Below are positions 26,843-35,648 of a DNA stretch of 64,000 nt, in pieces. The stretch spans positions 173,312-237,311 of the forward strand of contig NZ_HE610959.1 in assembly GCF_000285515.1 (NCBI RefSeq), written 5' to 3'. Both the position numbers and the translations under genes were made by a program. Positions within the stretch are counted from its first letter, which is position 1, and every line of letters begins with the position of its first letter. Source of the stretch: Paenibacillus senegalensis JC66. Its GTDB lineage: Bacteria; Bacillota; Bacilli; Paenibacillales; NBRC-103111. Below the pieces are notes generated by a model. The model ran no database searches. It worked only from the letters and a program-made list of their open reading frames with translations, and was not told the DNA's origin.

Positions 26843-27619
26843 CTAGCGTGGAGTATACGTACATAATAAATCTCCCAGCACAGTAGGCTTAATAAGAGCA
26901 AGCAATTGCGAATAGCATGTTACCGCCACTAATTTACTATCGAATCCGATATAATATATATACGGATATAATGATGTCAAAAGTTTATAAAGATAAAAGG
27001 GATTTTCTCCAAAGTAAACTTTAACTGTTGCCGGGTTAAACTCTATCACAAGGTCGGGCTTGAAACTTTTAATCGTGTTTCGAGCTCCCCGAAGAGCATG
27101 AATCTCGGCACCTTCTACATCCATTTTTATCAAATCAAGGGAAGACAGCTTTCTCTGTTTCACCCAATCATCAATCTTTATACAGGTTACTTTTTGATTG
27201 GGCGTTCCTTGCTGTGTGCCATTAGAAACAAATGACCACCCCCCACCTGCTTCGATATCATAGAACTGCATCTCTTTATTGACGTCATAAGCTCCCAAGT
27301 GAAGAGCCTCCACGTTATGGCAGGCATTAAACAACAGATTTTGTTCCAAGTACATAAAGTTTACAGGCGAAGGCTCAAAGCTGTATACCTTTCCCGAAGG
27401 TGCCAAGTGGCTCATCACCATGGAAATAGTCCCGATATTGGCTCCGATATCCATACATACACTGTCGGGCTTAATGATAGAATGCAATAAATTCATGACA
27501 TGAGGCTCATATAGCCCCCCAGATAATTCTATCCCCCCAATAATACTCATGTCTGATTCGCTTCCTCGAACCAAGAAAAACTTTTTGTCAAAGGGAGTTT
27601 TCAGAACTACCATTTTCAT
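26843..27619 (-). CDS. FkbM family methyltransferase
   Basis: A 258-residue SAM-dependent O-methyltransferase of the FkbM type. VCMDIGANIGTISMVM is the SAM-binding glycine motif near residue 54, followed by VYSFEPSPVNFMYLEQN. The FkbM-specific LDLIKMDVEGAEIHALRGA lies near residue 160. ATG at 27619 has GGGGGGATT upstream. Such enzymes often methylate sugar hydroxyls in polysaccharides or glycosylated products. Its position next to a pair of glycosyltransferase genes and two further methyltransferases suggests a glycan-modification locus (inference). Confidence 0.88.
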   Translation of the reverse strand: MKMVVLKTPFDKKFFLVRGSESDMSIIGGIELSGGLYEPHVMNLLHSIIKPDSVCMDIGANIGTISMVMSHLAPSGKVYSFEPSPVNFMYLEQNLLFNACHNVEALHLGAYDVNKEMQFYDIEAGGGWSFVSNGTQQGTPNQKVTCIKIDDWVKQRKLSSLDLIKMDVEGAEIHALRGARNTIKSFKPDLVIEFNPATVKVYFGENPFYLYKLLTSLYPYIYYIGFDSKLVAVTCYSQLLALIKPTVLGDLLCTYTPR

Positions 27620-27860
27620 CCAATCCCCCCTTTCTCTTGAAATGAAGAGTGCTTGGAATCTAGTCTAGCAGCAATTCTCGTCCTACTGGTATAGAATATT
27701 CCAGGCCAGAGCTAAAAGTTCCCCCAATTGTTGCGGATTATACGGCTTCCGGACTCCAATTAAAATGTGATCGGACAATTCTCATATAAGTTGATAGTCA
27801 AAATAGATATAGGGCTCACTCTAATAATTAGAGGTTGACAGTATAAGATAGCAGAAGCGG

Positions 27861-28046
27861 GGGGGAAGAGGGAGTCCAAGCTTTCCGAAGGAAAGCAGCT
27901 TCGGGAGCGTGGAAGCGTTCGCCTTTGCCACCGGATTTCAACCGCTGAGGCGGCTATGATTAAGAAATCTGGGGTCAATGCTTTCTGGAAGAAAGCGTAC
28001 TTCGGGAGCATATGCTAACAGCGATCGGAGGTCCCCTCATTCCCCG
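27861..28046. ncRNA. candidate structured RNA element with two similar hairpins
   Basis: An outer G-rich arm (27861-27873, GGGGGAAGAGGGA) can pair with a C-rich arm (28032-28046, TCCCCTCATTCCCCG). Inside, two copies of a hairpin-plus-tail unit occur about 100 bases apart: CTTTCCGAAGGAAAGC then TTCGGGAGCGT (27881), and CTTTCTGGAAGAAAGC then TTCGGGAGCAT (27981). A third hairpin, CCGCTGAGGCGG, lies between them near 27943. The strand is not determined. This could be an intergenic repeat family or a non-coding RNA; I know no named family that it matches. Confidence 0.45.
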
Positions 28047-28336
28047 TTGTGATTTCCTCCTTTGTTGTCAACCACTAGTTTATGTTTTGAGCCAGATATA
28101 GATTACATCACTCTATTATTGGTTTCGCGAATTGGCAAGAGATATAGCAGATGAAATCAAGCTTTAAAGCGAACATTCCGTTTCCCCGGTCCCTCATTCC
28201 CTCCGTTCCTTCATGGACAGCCACTTCAGAGTTTCGCCGGCCCGTTCCACGACAGTTCCAACCCATAGCTTCGCTTGTTATACGAGGTCTACCGCCCCTA
28301 CCAGCTCAAACATGGTCTTTTGGACGTCGTGAGAGA

Positions 28337-28374
28337 ACAGCGAATGTATGCGGAAAACCGCATACATTCGCTGT
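28337..28374. repeat. perfect 17-bp palindrome with AAAA loop
   Basis: ACAGCGAATGTATGCGG, AAAA, then the exact complement of the first arm. AGTTTTTG follows on the plus strand. It could act as a terminator, but no gene ends nearby. Its GTATGCGG core resembles the modules at 21211 and 35888. Confidence 0.6.
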
Positions 28375-28448
28375 AGTTTTTGTGTCGGGGCCATTGCCCC
28401 TAAAACCGCAACGTTCTCCCGGATACCCCCATCGTAAAACGCCACAAA

Positions 28449-28478
28449 AAAAGGCCAGCCAGTAATTACTGGCTAACC
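28449..28478 (-). terminator. terminator-like hairpin with T7 on the minus strand
   Basis: The 18-bp perfect palindrome AGCCAGTAATTACTGGCT (28457-28474) is followed on the minus strand by GGCC and seven T. The nearest upstream minus-strand gene ends at 29357, about 880 bases away, so either a long 3' region or an unrecognised transcript ends here. Confidence 0.5.
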
Positions 28479-28600
28479 TGATGATATGAAAAGCCACATT
28501 TCTTGATAAATTAGAAGTTACCACACAACCATTTTAAAGAAGGACGGTTTTAATGCATAATCTAACAGCTGCACACGACTGCCGCGAGTCCATTTGTACG

Positions 28601-29166
28601 ATGCTTCTGTGAAAATAAAACGCCCCACATGATGAGCAATCTCGGGTAATCGTACCTCAATCACATAACTTGTACGAAATTTCGTCTAGACACTGGCTGC
28701 AGTTCCTTAATAGCTTAATGCCCTTTCATTTGTACGATTTGTCATACAAATCTCGGGTAATCGCCCTTCCATCCCCTGCGTTTGTACGATTTGTCATACA
28801 AATCTTGGGTAATTGCCCTTCAATCCCCTGTATTTTGTACGACGTTTCATACAAATCTCCGGTATTCGCACTTCAACCCCGTGCATTTGTACGACATTTC
28901 GTACAAAATGCAGGAAACAAACCCGTGAACCCCGCCAACCTAGGCTATTTTCATGCCGGAGTTGTGCCAGAACTGGAGAAAACATGATTGTTTTCATACA
29001 ACTAAAGGCATTTTCCGTTCATTTTTGGTGAGTTTGTACGATTCTTCATACAAATTTCCATACTTTCCATATTCCCAGCATCATTTTGTATGATGTTTCG
29101 ATGTTTCGTATAACTTCCCGCAATTCTGCGTACTTTCCAAGTTCTTTGTATGACGTTTCGTACAAA
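28601..29166. repeat. palindromic 52-bp tandem repeat array A
   Basis: At least six copies of an imperfect palindrome TTTGTAYGA-N4-TCRTACAAA start at 28729, 28781, 28834, 28886, 29033 and 29145, with a broken copy at 29085. The first four are 52, 53 and 52 bases apart, and the first three intervening bases are themselves similar (CGGGTAATCGCCCTTC...CCCCTG). A leader segment at 28608-28728 and a trailer at 28908-28985 are shared with array B at 35958-36335. There is no coding frame. Confidence 0.85.
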
Positions 29167-29356
29167 TTCCCTGCTGATTTTTGCTGGAGTTGTTCGGCCT
29201 GAGATTTCAATAGCATCTGAAGATGCATATCCCCGCGCACCATGTGGGCCCGTGTCATTGACGGAGCATATTTATCATAAAAGCCTGGGCATCGCGTGAA
29301 TTCGATTTCATTATAAACGGTAATAACACCTAGACGGCATAAGCGATTCGATCGGT

Positions 29357-31024
29357 CTAAGAACTGGCTGCCAATGATTTTAGCTTGTGATTAAGCTCTT
29401 CCCGTTTTGTCAGCAGCCATTCATCACTTCGCGGGTATTGTTTGAAGGTAATCTCTTCGTCCAGCCCTTCCTCCAGCCAAAGCAATACCTGGTCTCTGCC
29501 AATATAACTTTCCAGCTTTTCTAAAGCCCGCAGATCCTGGAACGCGTCATAAAAAACTTTCAAACGAAGAGAGAGCACGGCTTCTCCATTGCTGCCGGGA
29601 TAGACGACAAACGGGTCTCCTGACGGAAACGCATAGTTGGCATCCGTTTGCTGGTAAGGATTGATTGGCCGAATGGAATACTGCGAGTACCAGAAATTAT
29701 AGCCCCAATGAAGGAATCCTCTGATCTGGAATTTATAAAGCTGGAAGCCTAATATACGGTTTCTCCAGGAAGGCATATCGATAAACCGGTTTGACACCTC
29801 TTCATACTGGGAGCAGCAGTAATACGTCCATAAGTCAGGCACTTGATTCTCGATAAACGGTTCAATATGATTGCTCGCCGGAATCGGTGTCTGCACGTAG
29901 CCCTGTTCATAAAAATCGTAGTCTGATAAGGCATCAATAATCGGAAAGCCCTCTAAATGCGCCTTTAGCCTGTCACTTGCCTGCTTGTAGTTCGGCAGAT
30001 GCTCCTTGTGCGGCTCATCGGATACATGAAAGAAGCTTCTTTGTTCCAAGTCGCGGCTGCGGATAAAAGCGACCAGCTCGGGCAGAAACTGATTTAAAAA
30101 GTTCCCGTACTCTTCCCCGCCTGCATCTGTTGACCAGCCGAATATTTGCTGCTCTCCCTGCTCAGTTTGAGCTATAATTTTCGGCGCATGCTTGACCCCC
30201 CATTGGGTAAACAAGTGGGAAAACTCAAAATACTGGATGCCAAGCCCGCTGCACATTTGAACCCATCTTTCCAGCTTAGTAAAATCAAATTCGTAGGCAG
30301 TCCCATTCCTTTTCACACCTACTAATTGCACGGTTGGGCGCTCCCCTCCAACCGCTGTGTCCAAAGGTGGAGTAAATAAAGGCGTAAGCACCATATTCAT
30401 GCCGTGTTGGACAGCCGTACGTAAAAACGTCTCAATGAGAGTCCAGTGCTCTTCACTGAAAACTTCTACATTATAATATGTAGCCAGGCAATCACTATGG
30501 AACCAGTTCGTATAGATCAACTGCTGCGGCGGCAGACTCTCGCCAACAACCTCCAGCTCGAACGTTTCTTCAGCCAGCTGGTCTCCGCTTGCAGTTTCGA
30601 ATATAACGCGAATTGGATAGAGCCCTGGCTGCGAATTTCCTTGGAGGTTAACTGTCACCCAAATAGAGCGCCACTGATTCGGCAGAAGCGCAAGTCCCTC
30701 CTCTTCCGAAAGCGAATACAACGGGTCCGGATATAAGCCGGCGGTTCCACGGATGACGTGCTCATCGTGATTGGCATAAGCAGCCAGCTCCACCGGCACC
30801 AAACCGACCTGCGACAGCTCAATAGAAGCCTCCAGCGGTGAAATTACCTTTACACGAATGCCCTTGGTCAACCGGTCCGCCCGGTAGGCCATTTGATAGC
30901 TGTAGCTTTCGTTAGCTAACGCGGAGCCTTTCTTATAGGGTGAAGCCTTTAATTCCTCGTCTGCAAAAACTTTAGCCAGTGAACTTATGCTGCGTGTTTC
31001 CAGCGTAACCATCTCTTCTGCCAT
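29357..31024 (-). CDS. DUF4091-type glycoside-hydrolase-like protein
   Basis: A 555-residue cytoplasmic protein. An N-terminal beta-sandwich (about 1-165) precedes a TIM-barrel-like catalytic region: YTNWFHSDCLATYY, HGMNMVLTPLFTPPLD, FEFSHLFTQWGVKHAPKI, and FFHVSDEPHKEHLPNYK near residue 330, where the DE pair is the likely acid. QIRGFLHWGYNFWYS and AFPSGDPFVVYPGSNG mark the DUF4091 C-terminal part, followed by LRLKVFYDAFQDLRALEKLE. The ATG at 31024 has GAGGAGG; an upstream extension is not used. I assign the family from these motifs and from memory. The substrate is unknown. It precedes no obvious partner except the adenylate-forming enzyme upstream. Confidence 0.78.
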   Translation of the reverse strand: MAEEMVTLETRSISSLAKVFADEELKASPYKKGSALANESYSYQMAYRADRLTKGIRVKVISPLEASIELSQVGLVPVELAAYANHDEHVIRGTAGLYPDPLYSLSEEEGLALLPNQWRSIWVTVNLQGNSQPGLYPIRVIFETASGDQLAEETFELEVVGESLPPQQLIYTNWFHSDCLATYYNVEVFSEEHWTLIETFLRTAVQHGMNMVLTPLFTPPLDTAVGGERPTVQLVGVKRNGTAYEFDFTKLERWVQMCSGLGIQYFEFSHLFTQWGVKHAPKIIAQTEQGEQQIFGWSTDAGGEEYGNFLNQFLPELVAFIRSRDLEQRSFFHVSDEPHKEHLPNYKQASDRLKAHLEGFPIIDALSDYDFYEQGYVQTPIPASNHIEPFIENQVPDLWTYYCCSQYEEVSNRFIDMPSWRNRILGFQLYKFQIRGFLHWGYNFWYSQYSIRPINPYQQTDANYAFPSGDPFVVYPGSNGEAVLSLRLKVFYDAFQDLRALEKLESYIGRDQVLLWLEEGLDEEITFKQYPRSDEWLLTKREELNHKLKSLAASS

Positions 31025-31167
31025 AAGGTTGTCCTCCTCAATCTTAGTCAACCCTAATGCTATCAATAATGGATCAAACTGCCAAGTAGTTTTTTGCGTT
31101 GAGCCGAACCTTCCTTACAGGTGTCAAAGCCCGCCATATCAAGACATCAATCGGCCAGCAACTATTA

Positions 31168-32640
31168 TTAAGGCGTTTCCTTATCCTGCAGCAATTGTTG
31201 ACGGAGCTTTTCCTTATCAGGCTTTCCGTTTCTTGTTTTGGGCAGTTCCTCTACAGCAATGAATGATCTCGGCCTTTTGTAAGGGGGGAGCTCAACTGTA
31301 CATCGTTTGCGAACAGAGCTCAGCTGCCCCTGCTCCTTCAGCACAAGACATGCGCCAATAATCTCCCCTCGTTTTTCATCCGGCAGTGCAACCACCGCAG
31401 CATCGACAACCTCCGGCATCTGGCACAATACTGCTTCAAGCTCGGCAGTGGATACGAGACTCCCGCCAGACTTCACAATATCCCGATCCCGACCGATAAG
31501 CCGGACCATTTTCTCTCCGGTCCAATAGCCCAGATCATGCGAGGTCACCCACTCCCCTTTGAATCCGGAAGCGGTTAAGGAAGCTTCCCCCATATAGCCT
31601 TCAAACGACTGTGGACTGCGAACATATAACTTGCCGCATGGCATCGAATCGCCTGGGATGCCATGAGCTTCTTCCTGAAAAAAAGTGATCTCTACCCCCG
31701 GAAACGGTTCGCCTACAGAGTCCGGAAATCGGCTGGCAGTCTCAGGCTTCAGCACCGACACGCAGCCCATCTCTGAGGAGCCATAATACTCATAGATACG
31801 GGTGTTAGGATTCAATCGGGAGACCCGGGCTCTTAACACTTGTGAAAGCTTATTGCCCACCGAGATGATTCTTTCCGGCAGAGATGAAGCATCCCCTTTT
31901 CCTGATTCGATATAGTTGCACAGCGAGCTCAGGGCAGCAGGTGTGATATGAAGTGAAGTGCCCCGGGCATAAAGCAATACTCTTGGTGAGAAAGAAGCCA
32001 GAGTAACCGCCTCGCCTCCTGTACATAGTGCATGCACGAGCGGAAACAACTGAGCGGAGTAGGATAAGGACAAGGGCGCCACTACCCGTTCTTGCAGACT
32101 CAAGTCAAACGCATATCGCCAATCGTCCATAATCCTGGTCCAGGAGCTATGCGATTTCACATAAGCTTTTGGCGCTCCCGTTGAACCTGAGGTAAGACCA
32201 ATCAGCAGCAGCTCATTCAGCTGGCCGACGGTCCTCATGGGAAACGCCTGCCGCATGGTCCGCTTCCCCAGCGCGACCAGCTCAGGCTGGTCGCTCCTGT
32301 ACGAGGCCTCATCCCGCTCTGCCGGTAATCGCAGTATCCAATCGGGCTGAACCGTCTTGAACAAACGGGCCAGCTCTTGCTGTGTCGATTCCGCATGAAG
32401 CGGCAGTGCAATGGCTCCGCAGGCCGAAACAGCCAGCAGATCACGCAGCCATAACCGGCTGTTCTCTTGCAGCAAAGCGATAATGTTTCCTTCTGTAACG
32501 CCCGCATCAATAAGCTGCTCCGTACGCTTATGAACCTCGCCCGCCAGTGTTTCATACGTCCACCTTTCCCGTTCGTCCTGTACGGCCCAACGGCCCGGCG
32601 TTTTATAGGCTTGTTCCAAAAACAACTGATGTATTTTCAC
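31168..32640 (-). CDS. AMP-dependent synthetase/ligase (acyl-CoA synthetase-like)
   Basis: A 490-residue ANL-superfamily enzyme that adenylates a carboxylic acid and usually transfers it to CoA. Motifs are LLIGLTSGSTGAPKAYVKSH (P-loop-like A3), YEYYGSSEMGCVS (A5), HDLGYWTGEKMVRLIGRDRDIVKSGG (A7-A8, in part), and the A10 lysine in LPKTRNGKPDKEKLRQ. The start is GTG at 32640 behind AAAGGAG. It diverges from the OYE gene. Length and motifs resemble the YngI/long-chain and o-succinylbenzoate ligase branches, but the acid substrate is not identifiable. Confidence 0.88.
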   Translation of the reverse strand: MKIHQLFLEQAYKTPGRWAVQDERERWTYETLAGEVHKRTEQLIDAGVTEGNIIALLQENSRLWLRDLLAVSACGAIALPLHAESTQQELARLFKTVQPDWILRLPAERDEASYRSDQPELVALGKRTMRQAFPMRTVGQLNELLLIGLTSGSTGAPKAYVKSHSSWTRIMDDWRYAFDLSLQERVVAPLSLSYSAQLFPLVHALCTGGEAVTLASFSPRVLLYARGTSLHITPAALSSLCNYIESGKGDASSLPERIISVGNKLSQVLRARVSRLNPNTRIYEYYGSSEMGCVSVLKPETASRFPDSVGEPFPGVEITFFQEEAHGIPGDSMPCGKLYVRSPQSFEGYMGEASLTASGFKGEWVTSHDLGYWTGEKMVRLIGRDRDIVKSGGSLVSTAELEAVLCQMPEVVDAAVVALPDEKRGEIIGACLVLKEQGQLSSVRKRCTVELPPYKRPRSFIAVEELPKTRNGKPDKEKLRQQLLQDKETP

Positions 32641-32890
32641 AAAAATACTCCTTTAGTTCAGTTCTTAAAAAGGCCATGGTCATTCAATATGTTACAAGCT
32701 CCAGATGCTTCAGACTAGCCGATGCTTCAAACTAGCAGTGGTTGTACGGTTTATTTGACTGCAGGTCGTTACCTCTAACGATGAACCGAAGCAGCCACCG
32801 GGCTCGCTTTTATAAACATAGGATTAGGTGTATGATAAGAAACATGGATCAATCATTGGCGCATTAGACATAACTGAAAGGAAGATGGGT
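32641..32890. other. divergent promoter region
   Basis: A 250-base gap between the divergent ligase and OYE genes. Both promoters must lie here. GGTTATTT-like and TATGATAAGA segments near 32830 could be the OYE -10 region, but no pair of boxes is convincing. No gene is seen. Confidence 0.35.
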
Positions 32891-33907
32891 ATGAGCCAGT
32901 TGTTTTCACCGTTAACAATACGCGGCATGACCTTGAAAAACCGGATTGTCATGTCACCTATGTGTATGTATTCGTGCAGCCGCAAAGACGGGATTGCCAT
33001 GGATTGGCACCGGATTCATTATGCCAGCCGGGCAGCAGGTCAAACGGCTTTAATAATGCTGGAGGCTACTGCTGTAACCCCTGAAGGAAGAATATCCGAC
33101 CAGGATCTGGGCATTTGGAGCGATGAGCACGTACCGCATCTGCAGGAGCTTACCAAAGCTATCCACGAGCAGGGCAGTCACGCAGCTATTCAGCTTGCGC
33201 ATGCCGGCCGCAAGATGGGCGTTGATGGCCCGATGTGGGCGCCTTCAGCCATTGCCTATAACGAGAACATGAAGGTTCCTCAAGAAATGTCCATTGAACA
33301 AATCCAGCAAACCGTCAAGGCTTTCACAGACGGGGCGCGCCGTGCGATTGCTGCCGGTTTCGATTGTCTGGAGATTCATGCAGCGCACGGTTATCTGATT
33401 AATGAGTTTTTATCCCCGTTGTCCAATCTCCGCCAGGATGAATACGGCGGCGGCCGCGACCGTCGTTACCGCTTCCTCCAGGAAATAATTGAGGGGATCC
33501 GTACAATTTGGAGCGGGCCTCTCTTTGTGCGAATTTCAGCCAGCGACTATCATCCGGAAGGAAATACGATAGAGGATTATGTGTATTATGCCAAGATGAT
33601 GAAACAGGACGGAATCGATCTTATCGACTGCAGTTCCGGAGCCGTAGTTCCCGCTGCCATTACTCCTTATCCCGGATATCAGGTTCCCTTTGCTGATACG
33701 ATCCGCCGCGAGTCCGAAATCGCAACAGGAGCGGTAGGGCTGATCACATCAGGCGTACAGGCTGAGGAAATCATCAGCAACGGACGCGCTGATCTCGTGT
33801 TTATAGGTCGTGCCTTACTAAGGGATCCTTATTGGGCACGTACAGCCGCCACCGACCTAAAAGCTCCGCTGCAGCCACCGAAAGCATATGAGCGGGGCTG
33901 GACTTGA
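32891..33907 (+). CDS. namA: old yellow enzyme family NADPH dehydrogenase (YqjM/NamA-like)
   Basis: A 338-residue FMN oxidoreductase that reduces activated C=C bonds of enals, enones and nitro compounds with NADPH. The YqjM class is marked by MSPMCMYS, where the cysteine near residue 26 tunes the flavin, by the QLAHAGRK substrate histidine-alanine region near 100, and by [20 protein letters not shown] (in part) near 165. [34 protein letters not shown] gives the phosphate-binding barrel end. The ATG at 32891 has AAAGGA eight bases upstream; two earlier starts are less well placed. It probably has a detoxification or stress role and stands alone. Confidence 0.93.
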   Translation: MSQLFSPLTIRGMTLKNRIVMSPMCMYSCSRKDGIAMDWHRIHYASRAAGQTALIMLEATAVTPEGRISDQDLGIWSDEHVPHLQELTKAIHEQGSHAAIQLAHAGRKMGVDGPMWAPSAIAYNENMKVPQEMSIEQIQQTVKAFTDGARRAIAAGFDCLEIHAAHGYLINEFLSPLSNLRQDEYGGGRDRRYRFLQEIIEGIRTIWSGPLFVRISASDYHPEGNTIEDYVYYAKMMKQDGIDLIDCSSGAVVPAAITPYPGYQVPFADTIRRESEIATGAVGLITSGVQAEEIISNGRADLVFIGRALLRDPYWARTAATDLKAPLQPPKAYERGWT

Positions 33908-33992
33908 GTAAAATCAATCGCATGACAAGCCTACATTCGATAGCTACACCACAAGGGGCGGAATACGCAAATAAAGGATAAGTCCTGTAATG

Positions 33993-34050
33993 AGAAAAAC
34001 CGGGTCGTTGCCGGCTTGTGCTTGTTCAAGCCTTCTCAACGCCCGGTTAT
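33993..34050. terminator. bidirectional terminator
   Basis: AACCGGG and CCCGGTT outer arms with inner CGTTG-CAACG and GGCTTG-CAAGCC stems. On the minus strand five T follow, terminating the UPF0173 gene. It lies about 90 bases past the OYE stop on the plus strand. Confidence 0.75.
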
Positions 34051-34081
34051 TGGTTTGGTTATTACAGGTTTGAGCCGGCGG

Positions 34082-34759
34082 CTATACCTCTATGCTGTCT
34101 CCTGCGGCCAATACGCGGCCAGACAGCCCTTGCTCCTCCAGCCGGGAAACATACTGGTACGGGTCCTGCTTGATGACCGGGAATGTATTATAGTGTATCG
34201 GAAGCACCTGCTTGGCGTTAATCCACTTCGCTGCAACTATGGCGTCTTCCGGGCCCATCGTATAGTTGTCGCCAATAGGTAAAGCTGCCAAATCTATCGA
34301 GTGAAGCTCGCCGATGACTTTCATATCACCGAACAGAGCGGTATCGCCCGCATGATACAGCGTCTTTCCTCCCATTGTTAGCAATATCCCGGCAGGCTGT
34401 CCCGCATATTGCCCGTCCTCCCCGACAGATGAGCTGTGGAAGGCTAAGGTGAATTTAGCGGTAAAGCCGTCAAAGTTGTAAGAGCCGCCTGTGTTCATAG
34501 GATGGGTTTTGGCGCCCTGCTTTTCCAGATAAGCTGCCAGCTCAACGATCGTGATGATCGGGCAATCTTTCTGTTTGGCAATCTCGAGAGCATCTCCTAC
34601 GTGGTCTCCATGACCATGAGTTAATAGAACCGCATCGACCTTCACCTGCTCCGGCTTAATTCCCGAACCGGGGTTGCCGCTTAAGAAAGGATCGATAATT
34701 ACCCGTTTCCCATCATTCTCCACCAGTAAACAGGAATGTCCATAATAAGTCACTTTCAT
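34082..34759 (-). CDS. UPF0173 metal-dependent hydrolase (YtkL-like)
   Basis: A 225-residue MBL-fold protein. Metal ligands are in LLTHGHGDHVGD (H-x-H-x-D-H) near residue 47, with MKVTYYGHSC at the N-terminus, LYHAGDTALFGDM near 135 and LPIHYNTFP near 187, all typical of UPF0173. This family is conserved in Bacillota with no firm biochemical role. ATG at 34759 has GGGAGG, although 13 bases away. It is a single-gene unit between the OYE gene and an ABC ATPase gene. Confidence 0.9.
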   Translation of the reverse strand: MKVTYYGHSCLLVENDGKRVIIDPFLSGNPGSGIKPEQVKVDAVLLTHGHGDHVGDALEIAKQKDCPIITIVELAAYLEKQGAKTHPMNTGGSYNFDGFTAKFTLAFHSSSVGEDGQYAGQPAGILLTMGGKTLYHAGDTALFGDMKVIGELHSIDLAALPIGDNYTMGPEDAIVAAKWINAKQVLPIHYNTFPVIKQDPYQYVSRLEEQGLSGRVLAAGDSIEV

Positions 34760-34913
34760 AGTCTTATTGTTCCTCCCTATTTTAGTTTAGACAACGGATC
34801 AGCCAGAAAAGCACTAATCCGGTGGAAACTCTGCTTATTACCCGTAGTATGTAACAGTGTAACGCCAGCTTTCATTATTTCAATGCAATTTGTATTTGAA
34901 CGGCTGACAGGGT

Positions 34914-35648
34914 TTATTTAAAAATCATATTGCGTTCACGCAAAGTTAGCTTTCTGGCAGGAATATCAAGCACAATTTTGCCGTCTGCTATTCCCCAGAT
35001 TCTTTTGGCGAACCGCTCCGCAAGTTCCAATTTGTGAAGGGTGCAGATAATGGTAATGTTCTTCTTATCCGTTATATGCCGCAGATCCTGCATGACCCGG
35101 TTGGCTGACTCCGGAGGAAGGCCGGTAACAGGCTCATCCGCAAGCAGCATTTCGGTTCCTTGTACAAGAGCTTGGGCGATAGCAACACGCTGGCGCTCCC
35201 CCCCGCTCAGCTTGGATGTTTTTTCTCTGGATTTATCCAGCAAACCGACATGCTCCAACAAATCCATAGCTTCCAAATGATCGTTGCGTTTTGCTATTCT
35301 CGTTACAAAACGAAGCAGCGAGGAGTTTTTGTAGCGACCGCTGAGCACATTTTTTACCGCTGACATGTTCAGATTGAGATAAGGCTTTTCCTCCAGGAAC
35401 GCCCATTTTCTTCTGAGCTTCATTTTCTCCAAGATGGAAGCGGTTGTAATATCATTGCCATTATAAATATACTGTCCCTCGGTCCAGGATTCCTGAAGAG
35501 CCAGGCATTTCAACAAGGTGGTCTTGCCGCTTCCGCTTCCTCCGACAACAGCTATAAAATCACCTTTATCAATCTGAAAGCTCATCCGGGATAAAATTTC
35601 GGTATTAGAATCTGTAAATCGTTTTGTCAGATTGCGAACAATGATCAT
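34914..35648 (-). CDS. orphan ABC transporter ATP-binding protein (PhnC-like)
   Basis: A 244-residue ATPase with Walker A GGSGSGKTTLLKC near residue 36, signature KLSGGERQRVAIAQAL near 145 and Walker B MLLADEPVTGLPPE. The LSGRYKNSSLLRF segment between Walker A and the signature resembles phosphonate importer ATPases of the PhnC type. No permease or binding protein is adjacent, so its partners must be elsewhere or lost. ATG at 35648 has AAGGGGA. The end of the gene is 154 bases from the UPF0173 start on the same strand. It lies immediately inside repeat array B. Confidence 0.85.
   Translation of the reverse strand: MIIVRNLTKRFTDSNTEILSRMSFQIDKGDFIAVVGGSGSGKTTLLKCLALQESWTEGQYIYNGNDITTASILEKMKLRRKWAFLEEKPYLNLNMSAVKNVLSGRYKNSSLLRFVTRIAKRNDHLEAMDLLEHVGLLDKSREKTSKLSGGERQRVAIAQALVQGTEMLLADEPVTGLPPESANRVMQDLRHITDKKNITIICTLHKLELAERFAKRIWGIADGKIVLDIPARKLTLRERNMIFK

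Larger units (their letters stand above)
27620..28600. other. gene-free region, first part
   Basis: No coding sequence is supported here. Short open frames on both strands have no ribosome site and cross clear hairpins and repeats. It contains the candidate structured element at 27861-28046, a perfect palindrome at 28337-28374, and a terminator-like hairpin at 28449-28478. The bases at 28150-28320 show no structure that I recognise. Confidence 0.5.

Noticed and set aside
27760-28011. 83-codon minus-strand open frame across the structured element
   Set aside because: It crosses both hairpin units and has no ribosome site.
28151-28465. 104-codon open frame in gene-free DNA
   Set aside because: It crosses the perfect palindrome at 28337 and lacks a ribosome site.
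28729-28907. CRISPR-like array
   Set aside because: The palindromic repeats have a 52-bp period, but the spacers are also similar to each other and no cas gene is near, so it is a tandem repeat, not a CRISPR array.
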